In this document: in pieces, positions 1-11,891 of the stretch
How positions within the stretch are numbered: position 1 is the first letter of the stretch
Layout: every line of letters begins with the position of its first letter
NCBI GenBank assembly: GCA_907163345.1
Contig: CAJQUN010000143.1
Location: 1,364,001-1,428,000 of the forward strand
DNA from: Haberlea rhodopensis
Lineage: Eukaryota > Streptophyta > Magnoliopsida > Lamiales > Gesneriaceae
Direction of reading: 5' to 3'
Length of the DNA: 64,000 nt
Program-made: the position numbers and the translations under genes
The notes under the pieces: model-generated
The model's database searches: none
Told to the model about the DNA's origin: nothing
What the model saw: only the letters and a program-made list of their open reading frames with translations

Positions 1-1756
1 TTATCATATAAGCATTATCATCTTATAGACATCAACGTCTCATCATAATCGTTATAGTAACGTCATATCATTTTCTTTTATCATAACATCATCGTAAGCA
101 TCTTGTCATCTTAATTCATTATAAAGTCATCTTCATCGTGAACTTACTTATCATAACATCATCTTAAACATCTTATCATTTTTATTCATTATATACATCA
201 TCATGGCATCGTAATTCTTATGCAATCATAGCATGATCAAAATATAGGAGTATGGCCTCTTACCATATGGGTATCTTACCCCGTGGCGTCTTACCACATA
301 ATAACATCGTATCCCATCCTCATAAACTTACTTTTCATAAGCATCGTCATCGTAACATCATCATCATGAACTTATACATGAACATTATCATCATAACATC
401 ATCATCATAATCTTACTTATCAAAATCATCATCATAAACTTCATCATCATAATCATCCTCCTCATAACTTACTTATCATAATCATCATCGTAACATTGTC
501 ATCATAATCATCATCAATATAACTTACTTATCATGTCATCTTCACAAACATCATCATCTTAATTTATTTATCACAATTATCATCATAAACATCATCATAA
601 ACATCATCATCGTAAACATCATCATAATATGTAAGGGTATGGTTTACCGTCCGATGCTCGTACGTCTCTTACGTACCTTAATTCCAAAAGAAGGAGAAAT
701 TGTAGAACTTTATCTCCTTGAAGTCGTGGGTACCTGGGACGGTTCTACATAACCATACAAATTGATATTAGAAGCTAAACAATAGCCCAATTACACAGTG
801 GCGATCGATCGCTACTTGAGGCGATCGATCGCCTCCGATTATTCTTCGCGACGATCGATCGCTTCAAACATGGCGATCGATCGCCTAACACTTGGATTGG
901 CTACTGCCTCTCGGCGATCGGTCGCCTCATTTTAGGCGATCGATCGCCTATCCTTCGAAAAGCCTACTGCTCCATGGCGATCGGTCGCCTCTTTTCAGGC
1001 GATCGATCGCCTCGTGCAGAGTCGCGATTTTTGCCATTTTTTGAGCATTTTCCAAGTTCAATCCCATACCATTCAAACCCAAACTTTCCAATCACACTAA
1101 CATCATTATAACTTGTTAAAACCCACATAAAACACTTCAAAAATCATACCCCAACAACATACAACACATACCCCAAACAAACCCACATAAATCACTTCAA
1201 AATCATCCCATTTCAAATCCAAACTTCATAAAAACTTAAGGAAGGGTTCCATACCTCTTGAAGACTCCAAATCTTAACAAAGATCACACAAACACAAGTT
1301 TTGTGGAGTTTCCTCCTTCCTCCTTTGAGGGATTTCGAAAATGTGGTAAAGGGGTAGGGTTTGAGAGTAATTGGGGATTTAAGAGTGAAAAGGGTAAAGT
1401 GAGTTGGGTAAGGTGGGGGAAAGGGTTAATTAAATTATACCCAAAAATTAACATGATGTATGAAATACCCCAACATGGTATTTTAAAAGCATTTTACAAA
1501 AATGCAACCAACTTTATTAAATTCATACTTTCCTCATAATTAACAATCAACACAATTAAATCATGTTAACACCTCATTTTCTATCATGCATAACATGCAA
1601 CTTGAAACGTAACTCCCCTCCCGGGTCATGCCTATCATGTGACTAAGCATTTCATCGTGATAATTAATTTAAGCACATAAATCAATTATTCACATAATTA
1701 ATCACATAAACATAATTAATGCTTTAATTGTAATTACTCATTTCGGGGACATCACA
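1..1756 (-). repeat. 3' LTR of element A (partial)
   Basis: Base 1 corresponds to about 6107 in the right LTR, so roughly 900 bp lie outside the window. The LTR ends at GACATCACA. It holds a long CAT/ATC-rich low-complexity stretch (1-620), the GTACGT hairpin (660-676), the eight-palindrome array (801-1010) and an AT-rich U3. Compared with the right copy it lacks about 40 bp just before the array. A 93-codon frame at 1258-1539 is duplicated in the other LTR and is not a gene. Confidence 0.93.
801..1010. repeat. Eight-palindrome array, GCGATCGATCGC type (A, left LTR)
   Basis: Eight 12-mers close to GCGATCGATCGC start at 801, 821, 851, 873, 914, 936, 977 and 999. Steps are 20, 30, 22, 41, 22, 41 and 22 bp, all near whole multiples of a 10-10.5 bp helical turn. 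Each exact site holds three CpGs. It lies in the predicted first leader intron of the LTR. Confidence 0.95.
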
Positions 1757-1792
1757 TTACTCCCCTACTTATAAGATTTCGTCCTCGAAATC
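1757..1792 (-). other. Polypurine tract and preceding 3' hairpin (A)
   Basis: On the minus strand AGTAGGGGAGTAA abuts the 3' LTR, as expected for the plus-strand primer. Next to it, 1775-1792 is an inverted repeat, GATTTCG-loop-CGAAATC, a motif often seen before the polypurine tract of plant chromoviruses. Confidence 0.85.
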
Positions 1793-1826
1793 GCATGCAC
1801 TTACCCCAAAAGAAACTAAACATAAA

Positions 1827-4800
1827 TCACATACCAGAGAATAGTTCCGGGTAGTGCTGTACCATACGCCGCTCCGTCTCCCACGTAGCCTCCTCGACAC
1901 CCCGACGATCCCACTGAACTTTGACCATCGGTAAAACTTTACTTCTTAGTCTGCGATCCTCACGATCCAGAATTCTGACCGGTCGTTCAACGTTGGATAC
2001 CCCTGAGTCCAACTGCACTTCAGTAGACTGTAATACATGAGACGGGTCTGGCTCATACTTCCGTAACATAGAGGCATGGAAAACATTATACATCCCAGAT
2101 AAAGACGGCGGTAGAGCTAAACAGTAAGCCAAAGTACTGGTACGCTGCAATACTTCATATGGCCCAACATACCTCGGGGATAATTTCCCCGCATACCAAA
2201 ACGAACTACACCTGTGGAGGGTGATATCTTCAAGAAGACCCTGTCTTCTACTTGGAATTCTAGCGGTCATCGCCGCTTGTTGGCATAGGCTGCTTGCCTA
2301 TCCTGGGTCACCTTCATCTTTTGGCGTATCAACTTAATTTTGTCTTACATATCCTTAATCATATCCGGTCATCCGACCGCCTTACTAGTCAAGTCCTCCC
2401 GATACAGCGGTGACCTACATCGTCGTCCGTAAAGAGCTTCAAAAGGAGTTATTCGAATGCTCGTCTGATAGCTGTTAATATCGGAGAACTCCATCATTGG
2501 CACTGAATCTTGCCACGGAGTATCAAACTCCAAAACATATGCCCTCAACATGTCCTCGAGCGTCTGAAGGGTACGCTCTGTCCGGCCGTCTGACTGAGGG
2601 TGATAGGCCGTACTCAGTCTCACCTCGGTGCCTAAAGCCGTCTGGGGACCCTCCCCGAAATGTGAAGTAAACCGTGGGTCTCTGTCAGACACAATCGAGA
2701 CTGGAACTCTATGCAACCTCACTACATCCCGCACATAGAATTGGCCATCCTTAGGTATGTGAAAGACACATGACAAAGGATGAAGTGAGCTACTTCGTCA
2801 GCCTATCCACGATCACCAGATCGTAACGAATCCAGAGGCCGCTCTTGGCAAGTGGTTTACAAAGTCCATAAATACATGCTCCCACTTCCATTGGGGTACT
2901 TCCGAGCTCTTCAGCTCGCCATCAGGCCTCTGTCTTTCTGTCTTTACCTGCTGGCAGATCAAACATCTTTTGACAAGGCCATAACATCACGCTTCATACG
3001 TCTCCACCAGAATTAACTACCTAAGTCCTTGTACATCTTCCTTCCTCCTGGGTGGATAGTGAACCGACTACTGTGGCTCGCTCCAACATTCCCTTACGCA
3101 ACTCTGGTGTATCTGGGACTACCCATCGGTGGCCTAATCTCAATGAATCATCTTCTGCCACTTTGAACTTTGATGGCCGTCCTTGAAGTACTATAGATGA
3201 CCATCCTTGAACCTCATCATCCGACCTCTGGCTTTCCTGATAACCTCAAATATGTCTGGCTCGGCCATCAAGATCGACACTCGCCGGCGATGTGTCCACA
3301 TCAATATCATAGCCCGGACGGCAATAAGAAGTCATCATCGCTGATAAACACATAGTGTCCTCAGCAGTACTTTTCACTTCCGACTTAAGGTGCCTGTTTT
3401 TAAGTTGCTTTACCAGGATGATACTCAATCTTACAGTCAAAATCCTTGAGTAAGTCCATTCATCTTCTTTGTCGCATATTCAACTCAGCCTGTGTGAATA
3501 AAACTTCAGGCTCTTATGGTCCGTGTAGATGGTAAACGACGTACCATCCAAGTAATGCCTCCAAATTCCAAGGCAAACATAATGGCTGCCATCTCCAAAT
3601 CGTGGACTGGGTACTTAGCCTCATGTGGTTTCAACCGCCTCGATGCATAAGCCAGCACAAGCTTATCTCGCATCAACACATAGCCCAAACCTTGAAGTGA
3701 TGTATTCGTGTACAAGGCAACCTCTTGTCTTCAGAAGGAATCACCAACCCTGGCACTGTCGTCAGACGACGCTTCAATCCTTGGAAGCTTTTCTCACAAG
3801 CTTCGGACCAAAAGAATGGGACTCCTTCCTGAGTCAACCGTGCCAGCGGCTTAGCGATCTTGATATAACATGATCCAAGAATACTACACTGCTCGACCAG
3901 AACTCGTACTTACTGAGCTTTGCATACAACTGATGATCCCTAAGGATCTGGAGTACTGTTCTCAAGTGCTTTACATGTTCTTCTTTAGTTCGAGAGTAAA
4001 TAAGTACATCGTCAATGGAAACTATGACGAACTGATCCAAACATGGTTGGATCACCCTGTTCATCTGGCTCATAAAATAGTTGGGGCATCCGTCACCCCA
4101 AAGGGCATGACTAAGAATCCGTAGTTCCCACATAAGGTCCTGGAAGCTGTCTTCTGTACATCGTCCTCTCAAACTCGGATCTGATGATCCCCGATCTCAG
4201 ATCGATCTTACTGTAGAGCCTCGTACTCTGCAGCTGATCAAACAAATCGTCGATCCCCGAAAGCGGATACTTATTCTCCACTATGGCTTTGTTCAGTTGT
4301 CTGAAATCGGTGCACAACCGCAACGAACTATCTTTCTTTTCGACAAATAGGACTGGTGCATCCCAAGGCGATATGCTAGGGTGTATATAGTCCTTGCCAA
4401 GGAGCTCTTGCAACTGAACCTATAATTCCCTTAACTCCGCTGGTGCCATCCTATACGGGCACGAGAAATGGTAGGCGTCCCTGGTAGTAACTTAATCCCA
4501 AACTCGACCTCTCTCGTCGGTGGGAATCCGGGAATCTCTTCCGGAAATGCATCAGGAAACACCGTCACTACGGGCACATCCTCAACCTTTAACTCTTTCC
4601 TCTTTCAGTAATAACCACAGTATAGTTGAAATATCCTTTGTGGTCTCGTTCCAATAACTGTGCCATCTTGACAACAGATATTAACGGAATCCTTGAACGG
4701 AAATCATCCCCATAGAATGTCCATCGGACTCCCATATCCCAACCTGAATCGGACAGTCCTTGTCTGCAGTCCACAACTGCCTGATACCTGTTCAGAACAT

Positions 4801-4984
4801 CAATGCCTACAAACTGACATCCCCAGAACAATCAAGTCTGTCCTCAGTTCGTTATCCTCAAAATAAATGAGACCGTTTTAACCAATCTGATCAGTTATCA
4901 AACTTCTTCCAGCGGGGGTCGAGACTACAAGAGGCGTGGGCGACGGAGAAGTACATATGTGGTGCCTTTCCACAAAACTTGTTG
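1827..4984 (-). pseudogene. pol: Degenerate pol of element A
   Basis: Minus-strand fragments in several frames resemble the chromovirus polyprotein in the expected order: chromodomain and integrase C-terminus (1827-2270, ending at LFSGM), integrase core (2369-2776, with SDRDPRFTSHF and a TDG-to-SDG change), RNase H pieces (3246-3715), RT (3834-4413, where the catalytic box reads VSIDDVLIYS) and the protease/RT linker (4589-4831). Protease residues remain near 4878-4984. Many frameshifts and stops make it non-functional. All of gag and the first part of protease have been lost. Confidence 0.9.
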
Positions 4985-5188
4985 ACATTTGCTGCCATAC
5001 TGCAAGATAAGGGTTAACAACAATACCCAACAGCAATTCACATAATACATCATTAGAGAAGCGAAACATGTTAGTACCACATCATATACTTCATATGCAA
5101 CTTATGCACAAAACATGTTTAAAAGTAAGCACCTAGCCAACTTATTGCTAAGGCTACCCTTCACTCATTCCCGAGTTATCTAACCACT

Positions 5189-5200
5189 GCTCTGATACCA
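5189..5200 (-). other. Primer binding site (iMet tRNA), element A
   Basis: The minus strand reads TGGTATCAGAGC, complementary to the 3' end of plant initiator tRNA-Met, four bases inside the 5' LTR edge at 5205. Confidence 0.9.
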
Positions 5201-5744
5201 CTAATGTAGGGCCTTCCTACCTTAACATCATATTGATCACCTATTAGGGACTAAACATGCATTTATAACGTCTTAGGGTTTCAGTTGTAGCTTAGAGCTA
5301 GTAAAATTATGGGCCGAGAATGAAATTTCAAACTTAACTTATTACATTCGTAAAAGAATGTTAGGGCGATAGAATTATTCTACTCCTAGAGTAGATACTA
5401 TCCAAAAGTTCTTGCATCCTAACTTCTTCCATGCTTCTCAAAGCTCACTGCCTCAACCCGGCCCTTAGTCCATTAGTCCAAAGGTGTACCTACAGGAACA
5501 ACCCATCATGAGCATATACATCGTTACTTAATAATCATAAGGAAATGGCATATAAATAAATGCATGAAAGTAATTGATAACATATACTTCCTGGTTAATC
5601 ATATTAACCCTCTTTGGTTGTCCCTGTTTCATAGTCATGCATAAAATCATTAGTTCTTGCCATAAATGATTAAACATCATACTTCACATATATGCTCATA
5701 ACAAACTATGTTACTTAGAAATGGGACTGTCCGGGTTCCATTAT

Positions 5745-6024
5745 GACAGCGGTATAATTTGGCCCCCTCGCTCGACATAACACATCATATGATACCCATC
5801 GCTACACCTTGATAGCGGATGTATCTCTTTGTTCAGCGGATGATACCCCTCGCTACACCTTGATAGCGGATGTACCCCCTCGCTTAGCGGATGATACCCA
5901 TCGCTACACCTTGATAGCGGATGTACCCCATCGCTCATCAGCGGATGATACCCATCGCTACACCTTGATAGCGGATGTACCCCATCGCTCATTTATGTGA
6001 GCGGCAAGACCTTCCTCGCTTGCC
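5745..6024. repeat. Tandem CGCT/AGCG hairpin array (A)
   Basis: A unit of about 52-57 bp is repeated about four times; each holds CGCTA-CACCTTGA-TAGCG and a second CGCT...AGCG inverted pair. Shorter or more diverged versions of the same array occur in the LTRs of B, C, E, F and H. Frames in either direction give repetitive peptides (HPLSRCSDGY-like) that I do not believe are proteins. Confidence 0.85.
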
Positions 6025-6768
6025 CATAATAACCACCGGACATTCAACCATTCTTAAGAACATAGTTTCATATGCATCATAAACATCATCATCTTGTAAA
6101 CATCATTATCATATAAGCATTATCATCTTATAGACATCAACGTCTCATCATAATCGTTATAGTAACGTCATATCATTTTCTTTTATCATAACATCATCGT
6201 AAGCATCTTGTCATCTTAATTCATTATAAAGTCATCTTCATCGTGAACTTACTTATCATAACATCATCTTAAACATCTTATCATTTTTATTCATTATATA
6301 CATCATCATGGCATCGTAAATTCTTATGCAATCATAGCATGATCAAAATATAGGAGTATGGCCTCTTACCATATGGGTATCTTACCCCGTGGCGTCTTAC
6401 CACATAATAACATCGTATCCCATCCTCATAAACTTACTTTTCATAAGCATCGTCATCGTAACATCATCATCATGAACTTACTTAACATGAACATTATCAT
6501 CATAACATCATCATCATAATCTTACTTATCAAAATCATCATCATAAACTTCATCATCATAATCGTCCTCCTCATAACTTACTTATCATAATCATCATCGT
6601 AACATCGTCATCATAATCATCATCAATATAACTTACTTATCATGTCATCTTCACAAACATCATCATCTTAATTTATTTATCACAATTATCATCATAAACA
6701 TCATCATAAACATCATCATCGTAAACATCATCATAATATGTAAGGGTATGGTTTACCGTCCGATGCTC

Positions 6769-6785
6769 GTACGTCTCTTACGTAC
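6769..6785 (-). other. GTACGT-loop-ACGTAC hairpin at predicted splice donor (A)
   Basis: A perfect 6-bp inverted repeat with loop CTCTT. On the element's sense strand it reads AAG followed by GTACGTAAGAG, a good plant 5' splice site. The left LTR copy is at 660-676. Confidence 0.7.
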
Positions 6786-6947
6786 CTTAATTCCAAAAGA
6801 AGGAGAAATTGTAGAACTTTATCTCCTTGAAGTCGTGGGTACCTGGGACGGTTCTACATAACCATACAAATTGATATTAGAAGCTAAACAATAGCCCAAT
6901 ACCAAAAATTCAACAAAAAAACATCATTTTTCAACTTTTACACAGTG

Positions 6948-7157
6948 GCGATCGATCGCTACTTGAGGCGATCGATCGCCTCCAATTTTTCTTCGCGGCG
7001 ATCGATCGCTTCAAACATGGCGATCGATCGCCTAACACTTGGATTGACTACTGCCTCTCGGTGATCGGTCGCCTCATTTTAGGCGATCGATCGCCTATCC
7101 TTCGAAAAGCCTACTGCTCCATGGCGATCGGTCGCCTCTTTTCAGGCGATCGATCGC
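6948..7157. repeat. Eight-palindrome array (A, right LTR)
   Basis: Sites start at 6948, 6968, 6998, 7020, 7061, 7083, 7124 and 7146, giving exactly the spacing of the left LTR (20, 30, 22, 41, 22, 41, 22), although several sites differ in sequence (for example GTGATCGGTCGC at 7061). Confidence 0.95.
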
Positions 7158-7903
7158 CTCGCGCAGAGTCGCGATTTTTGCCATTTTTTGAGCATTTTCC
7201 AAGTTCAATCCCATACCATTCAAACCCAAACTTTCCAATCACACTAACATCATTATAACTTGTTAAAACCCACATAAAACACTTCAAAAATCATACCCCA
7301 ACAACATACAACACATACCCCAAACAAACCCACATAAATCACTTCAAAATCATCCCATTTCAAATCCAAACTTCATAAAAACTTAAGGAAGGGTTCCATA
7401 CCTCTTGAAGACTCCAAATCTTAACAAAGATCACACAAACACAAGTTTTGTGGAGTTTCCTCCTTCCTCCTTTGAGGGATTTCGAAAATGTGGTAAAGGG
7501 GTGGGGTTTGAGAGTAATTGGGGATTTAAGAGTGAAAAGGGTAAAGTGAGTTGGGTAAGGTGGGGGAAAGGGTTAATTAAATTATACCCAAAAATTAACA
7601 TGATGTATGAAATACCCCAACATGGTATTTTAAAAGCATTTTACAAAAATGCAACCAACTTCATTAAATTCATACTTTCCTCATAATTAACAATCAACAC
7701 AATTAAATCATGTTAACACCTCATTTTCTATCATGCATAACATGCACCTTGAAACGTAACTCCCCTCCCGGGTCATGCCTATCATGTGACTAAGCATTTC
7801 ATCGTGATAATTAATTTAAGCACATAAATCAATTATTCACATAATTAATCACATAAACATAATTAATGCTTTAATTGTAATTACTCATTTCGGGGACATC
7901 ACA

Positions 7904-8601
7904 TCACATTTGGGCGTGGTTATCATATAGGGCGAGGAAAGGGTATTTGCCGCTCAATGAGAGGCGAGGGGTGGGAGTCCCGCATGTCCATTGAAGCGAG
8001 GTTATCCTATGCCGCCTATATGTAAATAAGCGATGGGCATTAAAATACATTGTGATGGACAGACTAGGGATTGGTGATCAGCATTTGGTATTGATGAGCT
8101 GGTATATGTCATGACATGTTTAGACCATTAAAAATAATCTGTTGATTATACTCATGAGTTATGGTACAGGGACAACCAAACGGGAAGCGTTTGAAATGCA
8201 TGGGAAAAACAGGAAGTGTTTTATTATGATTATGCATTTACGCTTTATCTTCATATTGTGTTGAATATGAATGATTATTATTGCTCATGTTTGGGGGTTG
8301 TCCTTGTAGGTACCTTTTTGGCATGATAGAAGGGCTTGAACGGGTTGAGGTGGTGAGCCTTGTGAAGAATTCTTTTGAGGCAGAAAGGACAGGATTATTC
8401 TGGATAGTATCTACTCTAGGAGTAGTATAAAACTATAGTTGAACACATTCATTGACTGGAATGTAATTAATCCATTGGTAGTCCTTATTTTTGGCATGTA
8501 ATGCTTAAGCTCATAGACTCAACACGTTCTTTTACACTCTGATCTTTTATATTAGCTCTATTATGCCTTGATTCCGCACTTAAGGATTAGGGTCCTTACA
8601 C
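7904..8601 (+). repeat. LTR fragment Y, H family, truncated by element A
   Basis: This is the last third of an H-type LTR in plus orientation (compare the reverse complement of 52154-52850). It ends at GGGTCCTTACA directly against X pol sequence. It has the GGGACAACC/GGTTGTCCTTGT pair and the CTACTC-TAG-GAGTAG hairpin (8411-8425). Element A inserted into it, so Y inserted in X before A arrived. The remainder is beyond the left edge of the window. Confidence 0.85.
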
Positions 8602-9791
8602 TTTAACTCCCTTAGCTCTGCTGGTGCCATCCTATACGGGGCACGAGAAATGACAGACGTCCCTGGTAGTAACTCAATCCCAAACTCGACCTCTCTCGTC
8701 GGTGGGAATCCGGGGATCTCCGGAAAAACATCAGGGAACTCCGCCACTACGGGTACATCCTCGACTTTCAAGTCTTCCTTCTTTCCAGTAACATCAACAG
8801 CATAGATCAGATATCCCATATGGCCTCGTTCCAATAACTGTGGCATCTTGACAACAGATATCTACGGAATCTTTGAACGGGAACCATCCCCATAGATTGT
8901 CCACTGGACTCCCAAATCAGATCTGAACCGGACAGTCCTCTGCCTGCAGTCCACCACTGCCTGATACTTGTTCAAAACATCAATGCCCATAATGCAATCG
9001 AAGTCCGACATTCCCAGAACAATCAAGTCTGACCTCAGTTCATTGCCCTCAAAATAAATGAGGCCTTCATAGACAATCTGATCAGCAATCAAACTTCTTC
9101 CAGCGGGTGTCGAGACCACAAGAGGCATGGGCGACGGAGAAGTACATATGTGGTGCCTTTCAACAAAACTCGTCGACACAAAAGAGTGTGACGCACCTGT
9201 GTCTATCAATATAAAAGCAGGGTGCGTAAATAAAAGGCACGTACCCGCTATAACCTCCTCCGGAGCCGCTGTAGCCTGCTCCCTCGTCAAAGCATAAACC
9301 TGCCCCTGAGGTGGCCCCATGGGCTGACTTACATACTGCCTCGGTGCAAAAGGTGGTATGTGCTGTGCTGCTCTATCCGCTGGCCTACCCGCAGAGTTCT
9401 GTTGTCTTCCCCTGCTGGGACACTGCCGAGCAAAGTGGCCTTTGTCTCCACAAACATAACATCCTACACAGTCTTTTGTCAAATGTGGTTGCCCACAAAG
9501 AGAGCACTGGACCTTCCCGAATCTGTCTCCCTGAGACTGTCCTCTTCCTGATGGGGCGTCATTCATACGGTTTCCTTTCCAATGATTCTCAGGCCTCTTA
9601 CCACTGAATCTAGAAGCCGATGCGTTCCCCCTTGGCTTGAACTGATTACCCCTCGGTCTCAAATTGTCAGAAGTGGATTTATGAGGGGGTGCTAGAGGTG
9701 GCACGGCATCAGGATATGCACCAACTCCCAGTTCAGCCAGCTCAGCCCGTGAAAGAGCATCATCAAAGCAAGCAGGGCCATAAGTGATCAC
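8602..9791 (-). pseudogene. gag-pol: Element X gag-pol fragment (zinc knuckles, protease, start of RT)
   Basis: The minus-strand frame 8862-9824 (real sequence ends at 9791) and the frame 8580-8846 encode the Gag C-terminus, two zinc knuckles (CSLCGQPHLTKDC, then CYVCGDKGHFARQC), protease with ILIDTGASHSF, and the start of the RT region (PEIPGFPPTREVEFGIELLPG). There is a frame break near 8850-8862. The right part of the same gene continues at 18577 after element B, and Y has cut it on the left, so RT proper is absent. The apparent N-terminal residues before VITYGPACF come from the LTR of B. Confidence 0.88.
9787..9791. repeat. Target-site duplication of B, left (ATCAC)
   Basis: ATCAC here equals ATCAC at 18577-18581, right after the other LTR. 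An uninterrupted relative (B itself near 15815) reads straight through this point. Confidence 0.95.
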
Positions 9792-10346
9792 TGTAAGGAC
9801 CCTAAACCTTAACAGTGAATTCAAGATATAAATAGGGCTAAATATGTATTAAAGACATCTTAGGGTTCTGGTTTGATGTGAGCTCAATTAGGTTACAGGC
9901 CAAAATAAAACTTCAACAAATAATCAGTTACATTCCCGATTATGAATGTTTAAGTGATAGCATTAGACTACTTCTCGACTAGAGACTATCCAAAATTCCT
10001 GTACTCTATCTTCATTTACACTTTCAACAGCTCACAGTTCAACCGACCCTCAGCCCCCTTGATTCAAGATGTACCTACAGGAACAACTCACCATGAGCAT
10101 ATATATATATATATATATATATCATCACTTAACACAATTTAACTTAATAAAGTAATTAAGCGTATGAAACGATTAATTGATATGCTCCTCGATTACCACA
10201 TTAGCACATTTCATTGTTGTTCCTGTTTCACAAGCTTATACACAAAATCATTAGTTCACGATATAATGATCGATAACGCGTTTCCAATAATAACCACAAT
10301 AATTCACTTTAACCACTAGAATTGTGACTATTCCGGTCCCAATACA

Positions 10347-10509
10347 ACAGCGGAATTTTAGGACCCCTCGCTTCGACATATAGCGGCATCATATGATATC
10401 CCTCGCTTCGACAATGACAGCGGCATAACACCTCGCTTAGACATGACAGCGGCAAATATCATACTACCATCGCTTCATATGACAGCGGCAAGTACCTCCC
10501 TCGCTCGGA
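10347..10509. repeat. CGCT/AGCG repeat array (B, left LTR)
   Basis: About five spaced CCTCGCTT...GACAGCGGCA units of roughly 30-35 bp. A matching array lies at 17101-17262 in the other LTR. Confidence 0.75.
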
Positions 10510-10864
10510 GATAAAGGCTACAGGAACATTCATCAATTCCCATCACATTAATCAATCACAATAGTTGATTCCATTATCACAGTAAATCACAATCATTTCA
10601 CATATATCATCACGTATAAGGATTCACTATCCACAATGTACATAATTAAATGTATGGCACGTTTTACCGTCCGATGCTCGTACGTCTCACTACGTACCTT
10701 GGTTCCAAAAGTGGAGATGTCGTAGACTTTATCTCCTAGGCTGTGTGGCTACCTGGGATGGTTCTACATAATCACATGAATCCATATTAGAAACCAGTAA
10801 AGGAATCATTATCAAAAACATCACCATTTAGAACAAAATCTTAAAAATCCAAAATTTAAGCCTT

Positions 10865-11081
10865 CCGATCGATCGGCCCCAAGTCCCGATCGATCGCCAA
10901 GTGAAGGTAAACAGGCATCCAAGTACTGCCTCCGTCGATCGATCGAGAGTTTATCTCGATCGATCGAGAACACACACACCGATCGATCGGGACAAAATCT
11001 CGATCGATCGGTAAGCTCATTCCTCGCCTTGTACAGACACTGCCTTGCTCGATCGATCGGACCCATTTTCCGATCGATCGA
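10865..11081. repeat. Eight-palindrome array, mixed CCGATCGATCGG/TCGATCGATCGA type (B, left)
   Basis: Starts at 10865, 10886, 10935, 10956, 10979, 11000, 11049 and 11070; steps 21, 49, 21, 23, 21, 49, 21. The layout is mirror-symmetric. In the last pair, TCGATCGATCGG and CCGATCGATCGA are exact reverse complements, although neither is itself a perfect 12-bp palindrome. Confidence 0.95.
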
Positions 11082-11823
11082 GATGTCCTGTTCCTGTGAG
11101 AAATTCCTTTAAATGAGCTTCCAACAACACCTACACTCATGTACCATCAAGATCAACCATCCAACACAATATTTAACCACCAAAACAACCTTAAAAGACA
11201 TCTCCCAACATGAACAACAAGATGAACCAAGATCCATCCACTTAACCTCAAAAACAAGCTATAAATCAACCAAAACTCAACAAGACTCTACCATAAAGGA
11301 AGCTTACCACTTGAGCTTCAAGTTTTTGGCAAGAAAACACAAAAACTCCTCCTTTTCAAATCTCCCTCCTCTCCTCTTGGTTTAGAAACGAAAATGGGAG
11401 TTCAAGGAGTGAATGGATGAGGTTTAGAGACAAAATCTGAGAGGGATGGGGTGATGGGATGTAAAGTATGCAAGTTGTCCTCCTTTGTTATGCTATCAAT
11501 TTCAAATCTTTTAATGTATGATAAATTACAAGCATGATATATAAAATACCCCCACTTGATATTTTAAAAGCATATTACCACAATGGATTCAAAGTTTCTA
11601 TTAAAATCATGCTTTCCCAAATAGACACAACCCACATCAATTAAACCATTATAACACCCAAATTCCCCACATGAATAACATGCACTCCGAAATGTTTTAC
11701 CGGGTCACCCCTATCATGTGACTAAGCATTTTACCAAGATAATTTACGCCAACACAGAATTAATTATCACCATTAATCACATAAACATGCCCAAATGCAT
11801 ATAATTATTTCGGGGATATCACA

Positions 11824-11859
11824 ATACTCCCCTACTTATAAGATTTCGCCCTCGAAATC
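11824..11859 (-). other. Polypurine tract and 3' hairpin (B)
   Basis: The minus strand has AGTAGGGGAGTAT directly before the 3' LTR. The inverted repeat GATTTCG-loop-CGAAATC lies at 11842-11859. Confidence 0.88.
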
Positions 11860-11891
11860 ACATGCACTTACCCAACCAAAACTAAACATAA

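Larger units (their letters stand above)
1..7903 (-). mobile_element. Element A: Ty3/gypsy chromovirus, decayed, gag deleted
   Basis: Two copies of the same LTR (1-1756, cut by the window start, and 5205-7903) flank a pol remnant read on the minus strand. The primer site lies next to the right LTR and the polypurine tract next to the left LTR, which fixes the orientation. The element sits inside an H-family LTR fragment; 7904-7908 (TCACA) should be the right target-site copy, but the left one is outside the window. The internal region is only about 3.4 kb because gag is missing. Confidence 0.93.
5205..7903 (-). repeat. 5' LTR of element A (complete, about 2.7 kb)
   Basis: The copy runs from TGTAGGG to ATCACA on the plus strand. 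In the direction of transcription (right to left) it holds U3, a predicted splice donor, the palindrome array (6948-7157), a predicted acceptor and short exon, the GTACGT hairpin (6769-6785), the low-complexity CAT region (about 6060-6740), the CGCT/AGCG array (5745-6024), the GGGACAAC inverted repeat, and the CTACTC hairpin (5390-5404). It is the longest gypsy LTR here because of the low-complexity expansion. Confidence 0.94.
9792..11823 (-). repeat. 3' LTR of element B
   Basis: Runs TGTAAGG to GATATCACA. It holds a (AT)n microsatellite near 10099-10123, the CGCT/AGCG array (10347-10509), the hairpin GTACGT-CTCACT-ACGTAC (10680-10697) and the palindrome array (10865-11081). The predicted leader donor lies near 11309 on the minus strand, and the U3 hairpin near 11541-11565. 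Small frames (for example 11113-11385) occur identically in both LTRs and are not genes. Confidence 0.96.

Noticed and set aside
1..640. CAT/ATC-rich tract as a satellite array
   Set aside because: It is an irregular low-complexity part of the A LTR, present again at 6107-6740 and in shorter form in C; not a separate satellite.
1258..1539. 93-codon frame, repeated identically at 7405-7686
   Set aside because: Lies in the U3 of both LTRs of A; duplicated because LTRs are duplicated, low-complexity and without homology I recognise.
5189..5200. tRNA gene
   Set aside because: TGGTATCAGAGC is only the 12-nt primer site complementary to tRNA-iMet; no cloverleaf around it.
10865..11081. CRISPR-like array
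   Set aside because: Repeats are 12-bp palindromes with 8-40 bp spacers in plant LTRs; no cas genes, spacers shared between copies.
10821..11140. Open frames rich in SIDRS/DRSIA (also 20347-20680, 38404-38732, 42070-42412, 53240-53639, 60078-60545)
   Set aside because: They arise on both strands from reading the self-complementary CGATCGATCG array, which has no stop codon in several frames; they lie in LTRs and have no start or domain support.
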